A stretch of 64,000 nt of DNA, taken from Phytoseiulus persimilis. Lineage: Eukaryota; Arthropoda; Arachnida; Mesostigmata; Phytoseiidae. The DNA lies in assembly GCA_037576195.1 (NCBI GenBank), contig CM075102.1:25106745-25170744 (forward strand), given 5' to 3'. Below the pieces are notes generated by a model. It made no database searches. It worked only from the letters and a program-made list of their open reading frames with translations, and had not been told where the DNA came from. A program made the position numbers and the translations under genes. The first letter of the stretch is position 1. The number at the start of each line of letters is the position of its first letter. Shown here piece by piece: positions 20,752 to 34,132 of this stretch.

Positions 20752-23593
20752 GCGCTGTTCAAATGGGCGCGCACACGGAATTCTCTCCCGAAGGCAATAC
20801 CTTTCCCCGAATGAAGCCATTTGGGGTCCCGAGAAGGATGACGAGTTGAAGGAAAGAGCGTTCGGTGTCGACTTGACAAAAATTTGAATCGGGCGATATC
20901 AGCAGGTCCGTTCTATGAGCGTGTTCATCTCCGACACAGCAGATCAACCCTAATAACCTCCCGAAACAACATTGCTTCTGTCGCTGCGACGGGGAATGGG
21001 AGTGGTTTTGCCACAAAGTTAGAAACAGTGGCTTGCTCCCACGAAGCGATTCTGATGACTGAAGGGGTTCATCACGGAGCGGAACCATCGTAGCGCTCTG
21101 CAGGGGAGGGGGATCGGGTGCGCGGGGAGCGAGTTGTTTGTTGCTGCCGTTGCAGTTGCTCATCTCGTCTCGTTTGCCGGGAGTGAGGAAACAAGCAGAG
21201 CAGTCAGACTGGTCGTGGGTCTGTTTGTCCGCGAGAGGGCGAGCGAGTGACGGAGCTGGAGGGTGGGTAGACTTGTGGCAACAGTTCCGTGTCTGTCGCA
21301 CGGCTTCTGAGTGTCGCAGATAAACGCCGCCGCCGTCGCTCAATGTGCAGTGGGACTCTGGGGACAAATCCTCAAAAAAGACCCAAATGAGCACTTGTGA
21401 CACTGTTGTAGAAGCGCCTGCGCTCTGGCGTAGCGACATCTTGGCGAGAACTGAACGAGAGGCTATCGCCAGCAATTGGTTCTATTGCGTGAGGAGTCCT
21501 GCGCCCATCGAGCTCTCACAAAGAACCAGAAGATCTATAATTGCGACGGAGGAATCTGGTTGAGGAGGAACCCCCTGAAGCCCCGACTCGTTTAGCATTA
21601 AATTAGATCAACTCCAGCGCTTACGCAGACTAGGTTCGCGTATCCTCCGGACGAGCCCCGGGCGAAAACTGTCGGGAGTCAGCCGATTCCCTCCTGATAC
21701 CCATGCCTCGAACGACCGGCCAGGGAAGCCTCGCGGAGGCAACGACACACGATGGAGGAGGGGAAAACTTCTCGAGAGTGATCATAAATCACAGTCAGAT
21801 ATCATGGCAGTGGAATGAAGATGATAGCACAGAATCCTCGAAATCCAAGCCAAACTGGGCGAAACGAGAAAGCTGAATGTCGTTAGCGACTCGTTGACCT
21901 TGGAGACTGTGAGAGGACAAATAGATGAGGGATGGAAGGTTATTCTTTTTTTGACTTGGCGAGTAGCAGTTCGGCTCGCTGATTCCGCCTGACACTGGCT
22001 CGTTGCTTCTCTCCCGCGACTCCCAGTAGGGGATAATGGAGGACCTTGATAAGCGGGTACGTCGGAGAGTTGGATGCTTGCTGAGGTTCCATGACAAATG
22101 CCCACTGTGACCTTAACGGTCGCCCTAGGTATGACGATGCCTCAAATAGATCGGAGAACATGCGAGCGTAGGGGCGTCCAATGGTGTGGCCATAAGTTAG
22201 AATTTGCCTGGCGTCGTCTTCCAATATTGCGTCAATCGGAACTCGGAAACTGTGCGTCAATCCTAACGAAAGACAAGCCGCTCATGCGACGACCGTTGGA
22301 GAACGTATTCACAAGGGTGAAACCGTAAGTCGGATTCGGACAGTGATCTGAAAACGCAAACCACGCCTGACAGCTGAGACGGATTCCTTCGCTCATCTCG
22401 TCCGGTTTGACTGAATTCCATGTGAGTGATGCAGGACGCACACGTTTCAACAAGAGGAGCAGTGGTGTTCGGGGCTCCAACTCAAGTTCGCAGTCGTGAG
22501 AAACATAGAGTACCCAACACATCGGTAATGTTTTCGGGGTCTCGTTCCGTTCATTTAATCGGGAATCCGAATCACCGATTGTTGATCTCGCTGTGATAGC
22601 GGGCCAACAGCCTGTGCTTCCCCCTCGTCATAACAATATCCGAGTAAGTGAACAAGTAAGCCTTGATTATCGTACCGCAGACGGGATCGAGAACCCTGGT
22701 CCCAGTCAGACGAACTCCCATTTCTTCCTGACTTGAGTCGTGACGATTATCGGTTGATTACGGTGAGACTCGATGCTTCAAATTGCTCCTCACTCACCAG
22801 GCTTCCCGCGAACGACCGATGGTTTTCATTTGGCGCTGATGGGCGCTCGTTTAGCCAAATTTGCCTGCGATGAACAAGGAGATAACAACTGTGCTCGAAC
22901 CGCGTTGTTGGATAGCTGTGGGTTGGGTGCATAGATGCTGGGACGCTGGCTGAGCCGAGCGAAGATAGTCACCGAGGGATAGATCGAGAGAGAAGAAAGA
23001 TTAGGTGCGTTGGATGGCGGAATGGGTGATCGCTGGCGGCTTGAAGTGACCTCCGTCCCCTCTCGGGAGTTGAGGGATAATTTGACTTTTCTGTAAGTTA
23101 TTCCTCGTTCTAGTCATCATATTTCCCCTGTGGCATCAGTTTCCCGTTTTTGTGTTCGGGCCGCCGTCGGGGGAGACCCGAAGCGCGGGGGGATCGGTGG
23201 CCGTCCGGCAAACTGGCTCGCTGAGGAAGCACTCGCAGCCTCCGGCCGAGAAAAATGAACAGTCTTCAATAGCTTTCTATGGCGAAAATTTAGAGCGCCC
23301 GCGAGAGTAGCATGTAGAGAATAGACGACGATCTAGCCGAAGGCGACGATTTTTCAACATCCAAAGCAACGGGAGGTTACCACAGCCAATTACAAAGCTT
23401 TTTCCCGCGTCTCCGTTCGCGGCTTCCAGATGAGAGCCACTCACTCTTCCACCCCGAGTTATTTTCCCGCCGTTGAGACTCCGGGCTAGATGGATACGGC
23501 CAACGACATCTCGCACGTCCTTGATCAAATTGGAGCGAGCTGTGAGATTAGTATGAAGCGAATTTCGCCCTGCGCGTACGACTCCTTCGAGGG
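20752..23593. other. Unassigned stretch between the two dispersed repeats
   Basis: No gene recognised. Minus 20759-21475 is open for 238 codons but reads as low-complexity Ser/Pro/Cys sequence with no domain. Plus-strand frames are equally open. 21100-21330 is GC-rich. 22640-22660 contains two GTAAG donors in tandem without a coding context. Confidence 0.4.
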
Positions 23594-23595
23594 CC

Positions 23596-23635
23596 ATAAT
23601 TCAACTGCTGTTTGAATGCTCCACTTGGCAATGAT
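23596..23635 (+). repeat. Dispersed repeat, copy 2
   Basis: GCCATAATTCAACTGC through CTCCACTTGGCAAT, about 90% identical to 20712-20751, same strand, 2.9 kb apart. Confidence 0.7.
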
Positions 23636-25332
23636 CATCACGCCAAAACCTCAATTACGTCGTACAAAGCCCATGGAGCCACTTTGAGTTCGTCCCTCAT
23701 GTTCCCCAGTCTGGAACCCGGCCCGGTCAAGTCTGACACTTGGGACGAAATGGGAGGAAACTGCGAAGCAGCAGCCAGGAGTGATATGAGACGTAATGAG
23801 AAATCTATGCGTGTTTTGCTCCGACCCTCAACGGTGGTGTCACCGCAATTGCTTTAGACTCGAGATAGTTAGGTGTTAGAGAATCTCTCATGGGTCGACG
23901 TGGAGGTGAGGAAGGGAAAATGAACTCGAGACACCTTCGGGACCCCAGCACGTGAATAAGAGACGAGGGCTTCATCAAAGCTCCTTCTGCTCCTGTCGCT
24001 GCTCCCGATGCTGCTAGATGAGAATACGACCCTTGAAACAGTGAACAATGTATTCTCGCGCAAGGATATACCGTCGACGGGAGCGCGAACGTTTTTAGAG
24101 CTCCCGCTAGAGGTTGTGGAGAAAAGTAACTCCTTTCCTCTGACTTCGAGCTTGCGGACCCGCTGCGCTCGTAAACAAAGTGATTTGCCGTGAATTTGCT
24201 CGCCGCCAACGGTCTCGGACGACAAAGAAGTTCCGCATCTGGACGATGAGGACGGCGAAAGTGAGCAGGAAGTATTTCGGTTATATCGCGGTGTTCGGCA
24301 CTTTCGGCTGGCACCTTCGTTGCGGTAACTCCTTCAGCGTATGATGAGATTTATTGAGGAGTGGAACCCCGTCCAACAATATGAAGAGGGACACGTGTGA
24401 CTCCCAAGAATAGACAGTACAAATCGATACCCGTCGGCCCGATTCAGATTGGTCAGCTGAGGCTGTAGAACGTGTCCCGAATGAGAAGCTACAAGATCCA
24501 CCGAAGGAACTTCGACGGGAACCATCATTACCATAATCCCCCACCAGCGGCGGTCTGAGCAGCTGTGGTGCCGTCTGAAAAAGCGGGCCCGCAAATATAT
24601 TGCGAGATGCCTCACCTCGACAACTCTTCGCTCGACTCGGAGTTAGCAGGAGAAGAAGAGATAGCCGCTTAGAGAGGACGACACAAGCCCCAAGCTGCCG
24701 CAAAACGAGGCTCGGGTCTTTGTCAAGATTATTCGAGATCACATTATCGCATTACCTTCTGGTTCTTTGACGAGCGATACCGCGTCCGAACTTCTTCACG
24801 GTCGACGCCGACATCGAGGATGTCAAACACAGAGATATTCGCGTTGAAACAGCTTTTCCTCCAGATGAAAGCTTTCTCCCGAATCCACACTGAGAACGAG
24901 GGGTATGCAGAGGAGAGAGTGCGCGCAGTGGGCTCTTAGCGAATAATTACGGGCTTGGTCATCAGGCGGACGACACGGTGGAATGGTGGGTATCGAGCTC
25001 GGTTCCTAATCGCCACTTGTCCGTGTGAAAGAAGGCGGCTTCTGAAGACCAACGGCTCTCTGCGTCTCTTCGCATTGGTACAACATGGACGAGCGCTGTT
25101 ATTAATGTGCCTTGCAGGTTATTCATTGCATATGTTTGTGGGATGCACTCAAGGTGTTCGTTGCCGACGCCATCTCTAGCGGCAACGCCGGTGTTGGCGG
25201 TATCAGCAACATGGGCGGCAACGACTGGAGTTTCAGGCCTTTATAGGAGAGGACCGGAGACTGCCCCAATAAATCGGAGGATGCCTCTCCAGAGCTCTTC
25301 CAGGATTTTCGTCTGACACTCCTCGGCTGCAA
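23636..25332. other. Unassigned stretch
   Basis: No recognised gene. Minus 23805-24314 (169 codons) and minus 24281-24742 (153 codons) are open but unlike known proteins. 25160-25240 reads in one plus frame as a Gly-rich stretch (SSGNAGVGGISNMGGNDW) ending in a stop, just before the candidate at 25333. Confidence 0.4.
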
Positions 25333-25479
25333 ATGCTAGACAGCTCAATGAGCCGGATGGAACGTTTGGTTGAAGCGATAATGCTGCAAGAAAAGACCAC
25401 GGAGATTACTGAGGTGTCATGGACTATCGCAGAATCTGGATTTTCGGGAGAAAACTTGGACGATGGCGGCAATTTCTGA
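25333..25479 (+). CDS. Small coding-like frame, 48 codons, possible gag-like remnant
   Basis: ATG at 25333, TGA at 25477-25479. The product is acidic, with a helix-forming start (SSMSRMERLVEAIMLQEKTT) and an acidic tail ending GENLDDGGNF. The same frame is open back to 25273 before a TAA. The amphipathic, Met-rich start recalls retroelement gag or a coiled-coil edge, but this is only an impression. No splice site or neighbour supports a function. Confidence 0.15.
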   Translation: MLDSSMSRMERLVEAIMLQEKTTEITEVSWTIAESGFSGENLDDGGNF

Positions 25480-28400
25480 GCGAGCTTTGTGAGGCTAAAA
25501 AAGACTAAATGGTCGCCCTCGGAACTCTTGTCGTGGTGAATAATACGCGAAGTAGACCCTGGAACCACCCGACCGACATATGAGCGGTGGAACCCGTTCC
25601 TTTGAACTACGTCGTGAATATCAATGAAAACTGTTGCAAGGGAGGGCTGGAAATTTCGATCGTGTCTTCATTTTGGGGAGATCATCGGGGAATGGAGATC
25701 TAGCGATGCTATGACGTTGTCGCCCACTTGCGAGTTCAGTGCGAAGAACGCTTCTCTCCCTCGCGAACCGACATCCTTGTCAAAAAAACATTTCCTCCGA
25801 CTCCCCATTCTATTTCGCTCAACACCTGCGTCCAACAGACATGCGCAGGATCCTTGATGGTCATGGTTTCACCATGATATGTGGGACACGTTCCTATCAC
25901 TCACGGTGCTACTAGCCTCTAAGACTGCGTGGAAGTGGCGTCAACCTCTATGCTATGCGAACCACTATACCGAATAGAAAAAGAGCATTGCTGCGTTGGT
26001 AGCCGCCGCTTGCCCCGTATTGTGACCGGGGGTAAGCCAAAATCTTCTCACCAATGAAGACTCATGGGTGATTTCCAAGATATTGAGACTCAGGCCTGCA
26101 CCTTCATCCTCGATAGGGAATCTGCGAGCTTGGGGAGAAGTTTAAGTTTCACCAGCCCCATGCTGCGTGCGGTTAAGGATGGAAGAACGATGTCCGAAAG
26201 ACAGCCCAAACAGCTCGAGGCTCTCCGAGCGCTTCGAACCACACCGTCGATGCTTCTTGACTGGCTTTTGACTAAGCTTCGCAGAAGAGCTCATTCCTGT
26301 TCAGCCTGTTGAAGGGAGCGATGGGCAACAAGTCCAAATGAAGAAAAAAAAACCTATGAAATCCGACACATTGTTAAATTTAGGAGCCGTGAGAAGAGGA
26401 TCTCGTTCCCCTGCGCCCGCGAAAGCTCGCCGTGCTGTTTGTAAGAGGCTAATTCTTGGGATCACGCGACGCTCCAGCTGGTCGAGAATAGACTCTACCG
26501 GACCGCCTGTCGGGGGAGTGCGAAGGAATTTCGAGAAACACCTTTCGGGCCCTCGGAGCAAACGAACTGGACCTTGCGACGTCAGAAAACCAGGCGAATG
26601 GTCTATTCCAACAGGGACTCCATGACGGGCCCCAGTGGACTCGATCACGTCGCCTGTGTCCGTGGGTCCCGGCGAAGAAATCGAGTTCCAACCGGAAGCG
26701 ACTTGGGGATGTTTCCTCGGATTCTCGCGGAAGTTTTCATTTCCGGAAGACGTCTCGAACATTCCAGGGAGGAATACCGGGCGGGCTTGTTTGACCTGCG
26801 CTCTCTCGCCCTTCACTGGTCGAATCGCATCGTGATCTTCTGATGACCGTTTTTTGAAAAGTTCGCTTTTGGTTGATGGCATTCATCGGAGAAATGGATA
26901 TCTTTCAGGAGCTCTCGAAGCTCGGTCTCCGATGTGACACAGGGAGCGCCGCTCGTGAATAGATACCCATACGATCCATTCATCATCTGCAGCTTACATA
27001 AACGACCAGCTGTGCATTTCTTACGTGCATACCTGACGTTGTTCCGTGAAGTACTCCGAGTATTGGCTTCTCCACACACCGAGTCGTGTCTCTTGCGGCT
27101 TCCTTCGTTTTCCGAAGTCTGCTGGCTTGCCTTCGTCGTTACTCTCTCTCTTTCTGGACCTTCCTCTGAGGAGCTCCTTCATGGATTCGGACTCGAGTAT
27201 AACTCAAACTCAAATCATGATACCTTCAAATACGAGTCGTGAGCGACGCAGCTCGACGGTAGCAAAATGATGACGGCGCGCAAAATTCCCAGTGAATGAT
27301 TCCGATGCCGAGAGAAAGAGGGAGGAGAAACGAGAGACAGAAAAAAAGAAGCGGCAGCAGCAACGTCAAAAAGTTAGGCTGGCTGTCGCCTTGAGTGAAG
27401 TCGGGTCCATTCGCTGTCATAAAAGTCATTTGATGCAAAGATGGATCCTAAACTCCTGATGTCGCATCTCTCTGTCATAAATCACCCAACAGAAACGGAG
27501 CAGTCGGTTGCGGCAGGCCTCGCTACACATAGAAAAAACTACGACGTCGCTTTGGGACCCACTCCGTCAGTCTCGACTCATTGCTAATTGTTGTCTCGAC
27601 CCTTGGAGTTTTCTTTTCGTCGCATCCTCCTGCTGATCCTTCCAGCGGCACCTGACTTCCGTTCTGAGGCCTCATTAACGGAAGGAAAGGTTGCTCAAGT
27701 CGAGTATCTATTCTGCACGCTGTGTTTTTGAAGTTCGAATTTTTTGAGAAAGAGCCCGTCCTGATCGAGTCGAGGAACTCCTTGGCAAGAGACAACGCTC
27801 TGGGAGGTCAACCACGCAGGTCTGACGTTATTTTCGAGACTTGACAATTCGGCCTCGTAACGAACCGATGGTCTTGTAGACGTTCTGAAAATGTAAACTC
27901 GATTCCGGTTATTGTCTTAGTTTGCGATGTTGCTGCTGCATTATTCATTCGCAGCTCCATCGAGGAGCAATCGTTGTCGTTTTAGATTGAAACAACTTGA
28001 AATGGTGATCAGTAGTCAGAGTGACTGCTGTAAAGGACGAACGGGTCGACGTAGACGATGGCATAGTGGCAACGGGGCGATAGAACATTGTGCTCTTGTA
28101 TACATTATACGGAGCAAGGAGTCCAGCGAACATAATATGATGCGGCCCTTGCGCATTGCTTTCTGCTTAGTGAATGAGAGGAGGACCCCCTCCTTAAGCA
28201 GAGGAAGAACTGGGAAGAAAGCTGCTGAAGTGAATTTAGTGTTTTGAGCGGGAAAAAAGGAGTCAGGCCTTCAAGTCCCTCGGGTGGGGCCCGGTTGCGT
28301 AGGCCAAGCTCGCCCGGTCTTCTTCCTTTCTATTGCAGATTCAACAGAGAGACTCCTAAGTAGGCGAGAACTGTTCGCTTTAGCGCTGCCCTCCTGAGGT

Positions 28401-31400
28401 TTTGGCTTTCCGAGAGGAAGAGAAAAGGATGAGAGGACCGTTGGCAGGAGAAGAGAACCCGAGAGCGGAGACCACGGGATCACCGAGAATGCATCGAAAC
28501 GATCTGTAACCAACCAACCCGGCGGATGGGCGATCCTTGGACAAACGTTTCGCGGACTGATCTTGCTCAGCGCGGAGTAGAAGCTCAAGCTTGAGCGCGA
28601 GATTCCGAATTCCAACGAAGGATTACAGCGCTATCCAACCAGATAAGGATGAGCGCTGTAAGACACAGGCGGTCGTCATATCATCTCAGAGCCGCCTGAC
28701 TCATCCAGCGTGCGGGATTCCGCCCGCTGGTCAATCGGTGGATCACAAGCATAAAACCGCAGAGTTCAACTGGCGTTTGTCTGAAATAGAATTCGTACCT
28801 TACGTACGGTCCAAGAGCTGGAACAAGAAGTGGGATGTCCGGAATCTGTAGGTGAGTGGTACTATGAGATTCGTTTCTCGTAGGACCTCCCCATCTCTAT
28901 CGTAGCCATAGAAACGAAAGCTCAGTGGAGAGAACTCGGAGAGCATAGGAGTCGATACCAAAGGATTCCTGAGTCCTGGATTCAAACTTGGGCGACTTCT
29001 CACGCGGTGGAAGACACTGTGAGAGTTCAAGGCTGCTGAGCTCCGAAACCAGCCGAACCGAACTCGCGTCATGGCAGAATAATGAGAGACAGAGACGGGG
29101 GGGGGGGGATAGGTAGAGCTGGGAAAAATGTATAAATTCATTCCGGAATTGCACCAACGTCGCCTAGAAGTGATCGACCCCCGAATCCTTCGCAACTTTC
29201 CTCCTTGCGCAGGAATACACCCAGCTGGAACTATTGATCGGGAAATCTGAGAGACTCCAACGGTCGAGTGGGGACCGCCAAATAGTGATGGCTGACGATT
29301 ACACAACACTCTAAGTTGGGAGAATCGTACAATGGGAAGCCTTGATCGGAATGGGAAGGAAGCCTGCTGTACATACTTGGAAAGATGGAAAAGTCGGCTA
29401 AAGCGATCCTAGGCAAATTCGAACTAACAAACGTGTTCGCGGCAGAATCTCCGAGCACCTGCTGACTATATAGATTTAAGTTTCGAGTATGTGCGGCTTG
29501 CTTGTCGGGGTGCTTCATTTCATTGAACATGGGTAAGCACCAAACTGTGAAACTTGTTGATATGGACTCGGAGCACGTGTCAAGGGTGTAGTGGACCGCG
29601 GAAGAGTAGTCGCAAAACCCAGACCAACGGACAGACGTCAGTGGTTACAATGGTGGACGGGAGGAAAGAGAAGAAGAAGCACAGGAGAATGAAGCGAGCG
29701 GAAAGCGCTTCGCCTGCCGCCCGCTCACCGGGCTGGCCGTGGTGGAAGAGGACAAGGAACAGGAAATTGCACGTTTGTTTTCCTTGCGCTTCATTTCCTT
29801 TACCACCACCTGCAACAGTAGCACCTGCTCTTCTTGCGTTGTTTATGGCTCTCCTCGGCAGTTTCTTTCCGTTTCTATCGCTTTAGAGGAGCTCTTCCCC
29901 GCCTCGAAATTGAATGGTCTCGTCATCTCAGCAGCCATCAAAAACCTTCCGCGGCGATCGATGGCCGTTCCCTTGAAATGCTTCCACGCATTTACTGGCT
30001 CATAACCGGGTCTCGAGGGTCGCTGTCTGGACTTCCAAGTTATGCTATGCTACCTGTTTCAACGAGCCGCAAACAAACACCAGCAGACTGTTGAAAATCC
30101 GGAGTGTAATCCGATCGCTCTATCGACGAGATCGCGACGATACCAGCGCGGGTTGAACGCCCTCGTTCTCAAAACGCGAGGAAGGGCCCGCACAGCTGAC
30201 CAAGGGAACGAACGTGAGACCGCCTGCGAGTGAGCAAACGAACGAGGACATGTGAAGCCCCACGGAAAAGGGACGTTGCGCCTGTTTACGGTCGAGAAGA
30301 GCGGGATACGTGTTGAAACATACGGGGGTTCAAGCGAGAGCCGAGCGCGGTCGTTGCCAAGAGACCGCATCATAGGATTCCCTGGATGATGCGATTAGAA
30401 CAAGAGACGAGTGCGCTGGCGGGACAGATGGATTGCTGTGGAGTCCAGCTAGCCACGACTTTCGACTCGCGAGGCCAGTCGCGAGTCTTCAAAGATTGGA
30501 GTCTTTCGGTATATTCACGAGTTTCTCTCCAAACCGCATGTACATTTAGGCGGACTCGATTGCGGGATTCCCGTTCGGCCACACCGTGGAGAAGATTTGC
30601 AGGACTTTCGCGGAGTCTGACATCGATTGTGTTCATGTTCGAGTTTCCGAGGATCGAGACTGGGCCTATCGATGGACGGTCTGTGAAAAGCAGAGGATTC
30701 TGGAAACGCTCACATCTCAAACGGGCGCTTGTCCAAGCGTAGCCGGGAGCCAGGCCCGGTTTGCGACTCGTCGGACCCAAGCCGCATGGGATAAACGCTT
30801 CCGAGCTGCTCGGGCAATGCTCAACGCACAGAAAGAGCAGAGGATCAGAGGCTATTATTTTGACGGGATTTGATGGAATGCTGATGCTAGCATGTCCGGA
30901 AGGGCCTCTGCGAATCCGCCTCTGTGAAGGAGCCTCAACCAATGGGATGCGCAATCTCTGAGAAATCGACATTTCTGATTTGGCGCCGCACCCAGAGCCC
31001 TGAATCGTTTCAAAATTCAGTAATTTGGATCCATCTTTCTCCGAATCAAAATGTAGCCGAAGCCGACAAAAGTTGGACCATCTGAAGTTTCCAATCGCCC
31101 AAGTTCGATAGCACTGGTGAACAAGCGTAGGTCCAACGCAGGATTCGAGGTCTCACCTCAAGCGAGAAAACCATCTCGCATGAGATGAACGGAGCTGCTC
31201 GGGTCCTTGGCTGATATCTGCGTGATGGATTCATTCCCGCAGCGCTGCCAGCGCATTACCTATGATTCAACGAGACCATTCCAGGGAAGTTGAATGGGAA
31301 AACTCTTCGGTCGAAGGTCGTTCTTGGTGACTTTCCAATGATATTAGCCCAGACTCCAGATCGGAGACACCGAGGGAGAGCGATGGCGGTTAGTTCCGGG

Positions 31401-34132
31401 GAGATTCATGGCCAGTGTTTAGTTGTAGAATCCAAGAATGCGAATAATCTAGGTTCAATCCAGCGATTTTCCCCAAGTATAAGCCCAAGCCGATTTTCTT
31501 GGGGGTTCATGCTCAAGGTTCTGAGACCCGGTTGGAGGTGCGTCGAGTCATTGTTTCGAAATAAAGTCCGAAGGTCGCCCTCGTCCCGCTCAGAACAGGA
31601 AGCCTTTCCTGATTGGTTTTCCTCGACGCGATCGATACGGGCTATCCATATCGACACAGAACAGAGCTCCAAAAGTGCGGGACCTCCCCCAAGGACCGAG
31701 GAGCTACGTCATGAGTTTCGTTTTGTTGAACGTCCCGTATGAGACTCAATTATGATGAATTATCGGCTCATCGTTATCCCTGGAACCGCCGCGATGATGT
31801 CTACGCCTCTGCCACTGTTGCCACCGCCGCTAACGCTCAAGAAGCGCGGGAACGCTTTGTGTGGAATTGATCCTCATCAATTCTCGGGGATTTCATGGGG
31901 AATAGATGCGGGGCAACGGCGTGGAGTAGACCGCCGTCGGGTCCTTTGTGTTTTCAAAAACTACCGCCCTCTGTGACAACAAAGATCCTTCGAAAAATAG
32001 TCTGAGGACGGATTTTCCTCGAACGGCTTTCGCACCGACGATCATTCCTTAGCAACCCAATAAAATATTTTTTGGGTCAAGCCCCCTCGGTTGAAGGAAT
32101 CCTCGCGTGCTCACGCACCAAATGTTTCCCGTGGTCGGACGACCGATTCCCCCCTTGACGAGTCCCAGCTCACAGGGCGCTCATGAGCTTCTCCCGAGTC
32201 TATAATCTAGACAGAAATAGTCCCGAAAACTTCCGGAAAAAATAAATGATTCCGTCTTTCAGAGCTCTCGGAACTAAGCCCCTCCCTTCGTCATCCGGGA
32301 TCCCTTCCCACAGGTGACGTAGGTAAGTCTTCGGTTACACCTCGACGAGGACGGTAATGAAGTCCAGTGGATCTGTCGAGCTCTCGAGTCGCAAACGACG
32401 AACATGAGCCAAATCGACCAAAATCAAAACGATACTAAAAAAAGTTGAGGATTTCCGTTCTGAAACTTGAGTAACATTTCCAAGGTGTCCTATTTCCACT
32501 GGCCTCGACCACCTCTGTTTGCGAGGAGGAAGACAGACAACGGGAGCGAGGCTGAAGCGTCCAGTTTGAAGATGGCCCAGTTGGCAGGCTCGACTCGCTG
32601 CCGAGCTTGAGGATGATGGTGTGCTGCTGGGAATGCCCGCCGCTCGGTCCGGCGGCGAGGAGCGGCAAAGAGAGAAAATGTCGGCGTTCCGGAAGTCGTG
32701 GACGTTAAAGCAGAAGCCAAGCTTTCGTCGCTGGCTTCTGTGTTACTTCGGCGGACAGCGAGCGAACAGGCTCCGCTACCGCCGGGACGGCCATGGAGCC
32801 TCGAAGCCGAGCTGCGCAAGAGCCAAATCATGGAGCCGACTGGGAGCCAACCAACAACCAAGTCAGGCAGGCATCTGGCCAAGCTGCTCCGTCGGCCGGA
32901 GGTGGCACAGCGGAAGGAGATACGGCTAAGTGAACGCAGCCGTCGAACGAAACCCGACGCTGGAGGCAAAATTCTGAAAGAAGTTGTCTTTCGCTCTCTT
33001 TCCGTTCGGGTGTCGTTAAGACGTCGACGTTGTTGTCGCCGTTTGTCGGTTGCTAGACAGCGAAGGACGTCGGACTGGGTTGGGTTCCGAAGGTTTCGCC
33101 TTCGTCTCCTCAGTCGTATTGTCTTCGCTCTCCGACCCATCCTAAACGCAGCGCCACCCACGCGTGCAAACTCCGTGCCGACGATCCGAATACACGGCGG
33201 TTTATTCGCTCAAGTCATTTCCCATCTTTGCAATCCTCTCCCCGAGAAGTTATCGCTGCTACGCTCACAACGGACAACTCTACATGCATTCCTCCGTGCC
33301 TCCAGAGCCGCTCTCGGTGCTTCCGCCGGTTCCGATTGTCGCTGGAGTTTGACAGGGATCGACAATAGAGCTGTGCATGACGTCAACTGAAACGGACATC
33401 CCGTTAATCATGGCCTCCGTTCAACGAGTCTCCGTAAGTGGTCAAGTTAGAGCCTTTGGAAAAAAAGTAGGTACATGGCTGAGTTTTGCCCCTTGCGTCA
33501 TTTGTTTCTATGATCATTTCCCTTCTCATAACTAATCCGCTAGATCCTCTCAGAACTGGTCACTGCTCCAAAGTCGAGAATTGTCGGAACGGATTCGGTC
33601 CTTGCCAGCCCTGCTATCCTGCAGAATGAATGAACTCGTCCATCGATAACTACTGAAACAGGTAACACCAGCAGAGTCCCCTCAGTATGGAAAGTAAGAA
33701 TGGGAGTCACGAAGCTCACGTGTTTTCTCCGATACTCGAAGCTCAGAAAGCTATGTTTTCCTCCAATCAGAGACGCGAGAGTAATGATGAAGAACGAGAT
33801 CGGACGATTAGGGGGAAAATTCGAAGGGATTGTTCCTGAGATCTTTTCATGGTTGTATCTCTCACTACTCGTTTTGGGTTCTCTCTTTCGCCTAGAGCCG
33901 CCAGAGGACGCACTCTGTCAGACAAAGGGATGTGATGAGAAGGCGTTCAAAGGGCATGCAGGAGACACCGTCACAGAAAATGATGGGAACATGCGTATCG
34001 CGAGAGGGCCCGCGATTTTAAGTCACATTTAACGACTCTTCACGCACATCAATTCGTCTCGCTCACGATAGTGCACTTTCTCCACGAAACTCACGAATTC
34101 AGCTTGTTTCCGCGATATGTACATCTGGTATA
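25480..34132. other. Unassigned 8.6-kb stretch
   Basis: No recognised gene or element end. Open frames over 150 codons (minus 26301-26882, minus 28800-29309, minus 30370-30972, minus 32490-33161, plus 32698-33390) overlap opposite-strand frames and show no domain. It includes a run of 12 G at 29097-29108. 32490-33400 is strongly CpG-rich and open on both strands, more like a regulatory GC island than a gene. Confidence 0.45.
32329..32448 (+). CDS. Coding-like segment, 39 codons, possible terminal exon
   Basis: The frame starts right after an in-frame TAA, reads VFGYLDEDGNEVQWICRALE and continues acidic/Gln-Asn-rich to KKS and a TGA at 32446-32448. The composition looks protein-like. An AG at 32328-32329 precedes it, but the upstream pyrimidine tract (CCCTTCCCACAG) sits 12 bases earlier, so the splice assignment is uncertain. 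I do not recognise it. Confidence 0.15.
   Translation, partial: LRLHLDEDGNEVQWICRALESQTTNMSQIDQNQNDTKKS

Noticed and set aside
32490-33400. Overlapping frames of 223 (minus) and 230 (plus) codons as genes
   Set aside because: Both strands are open because the block is CpG-rich and stop-poor. Neither product has a domain and the Arg/Ser/Ala bias is typical of chance frames in such DNA.
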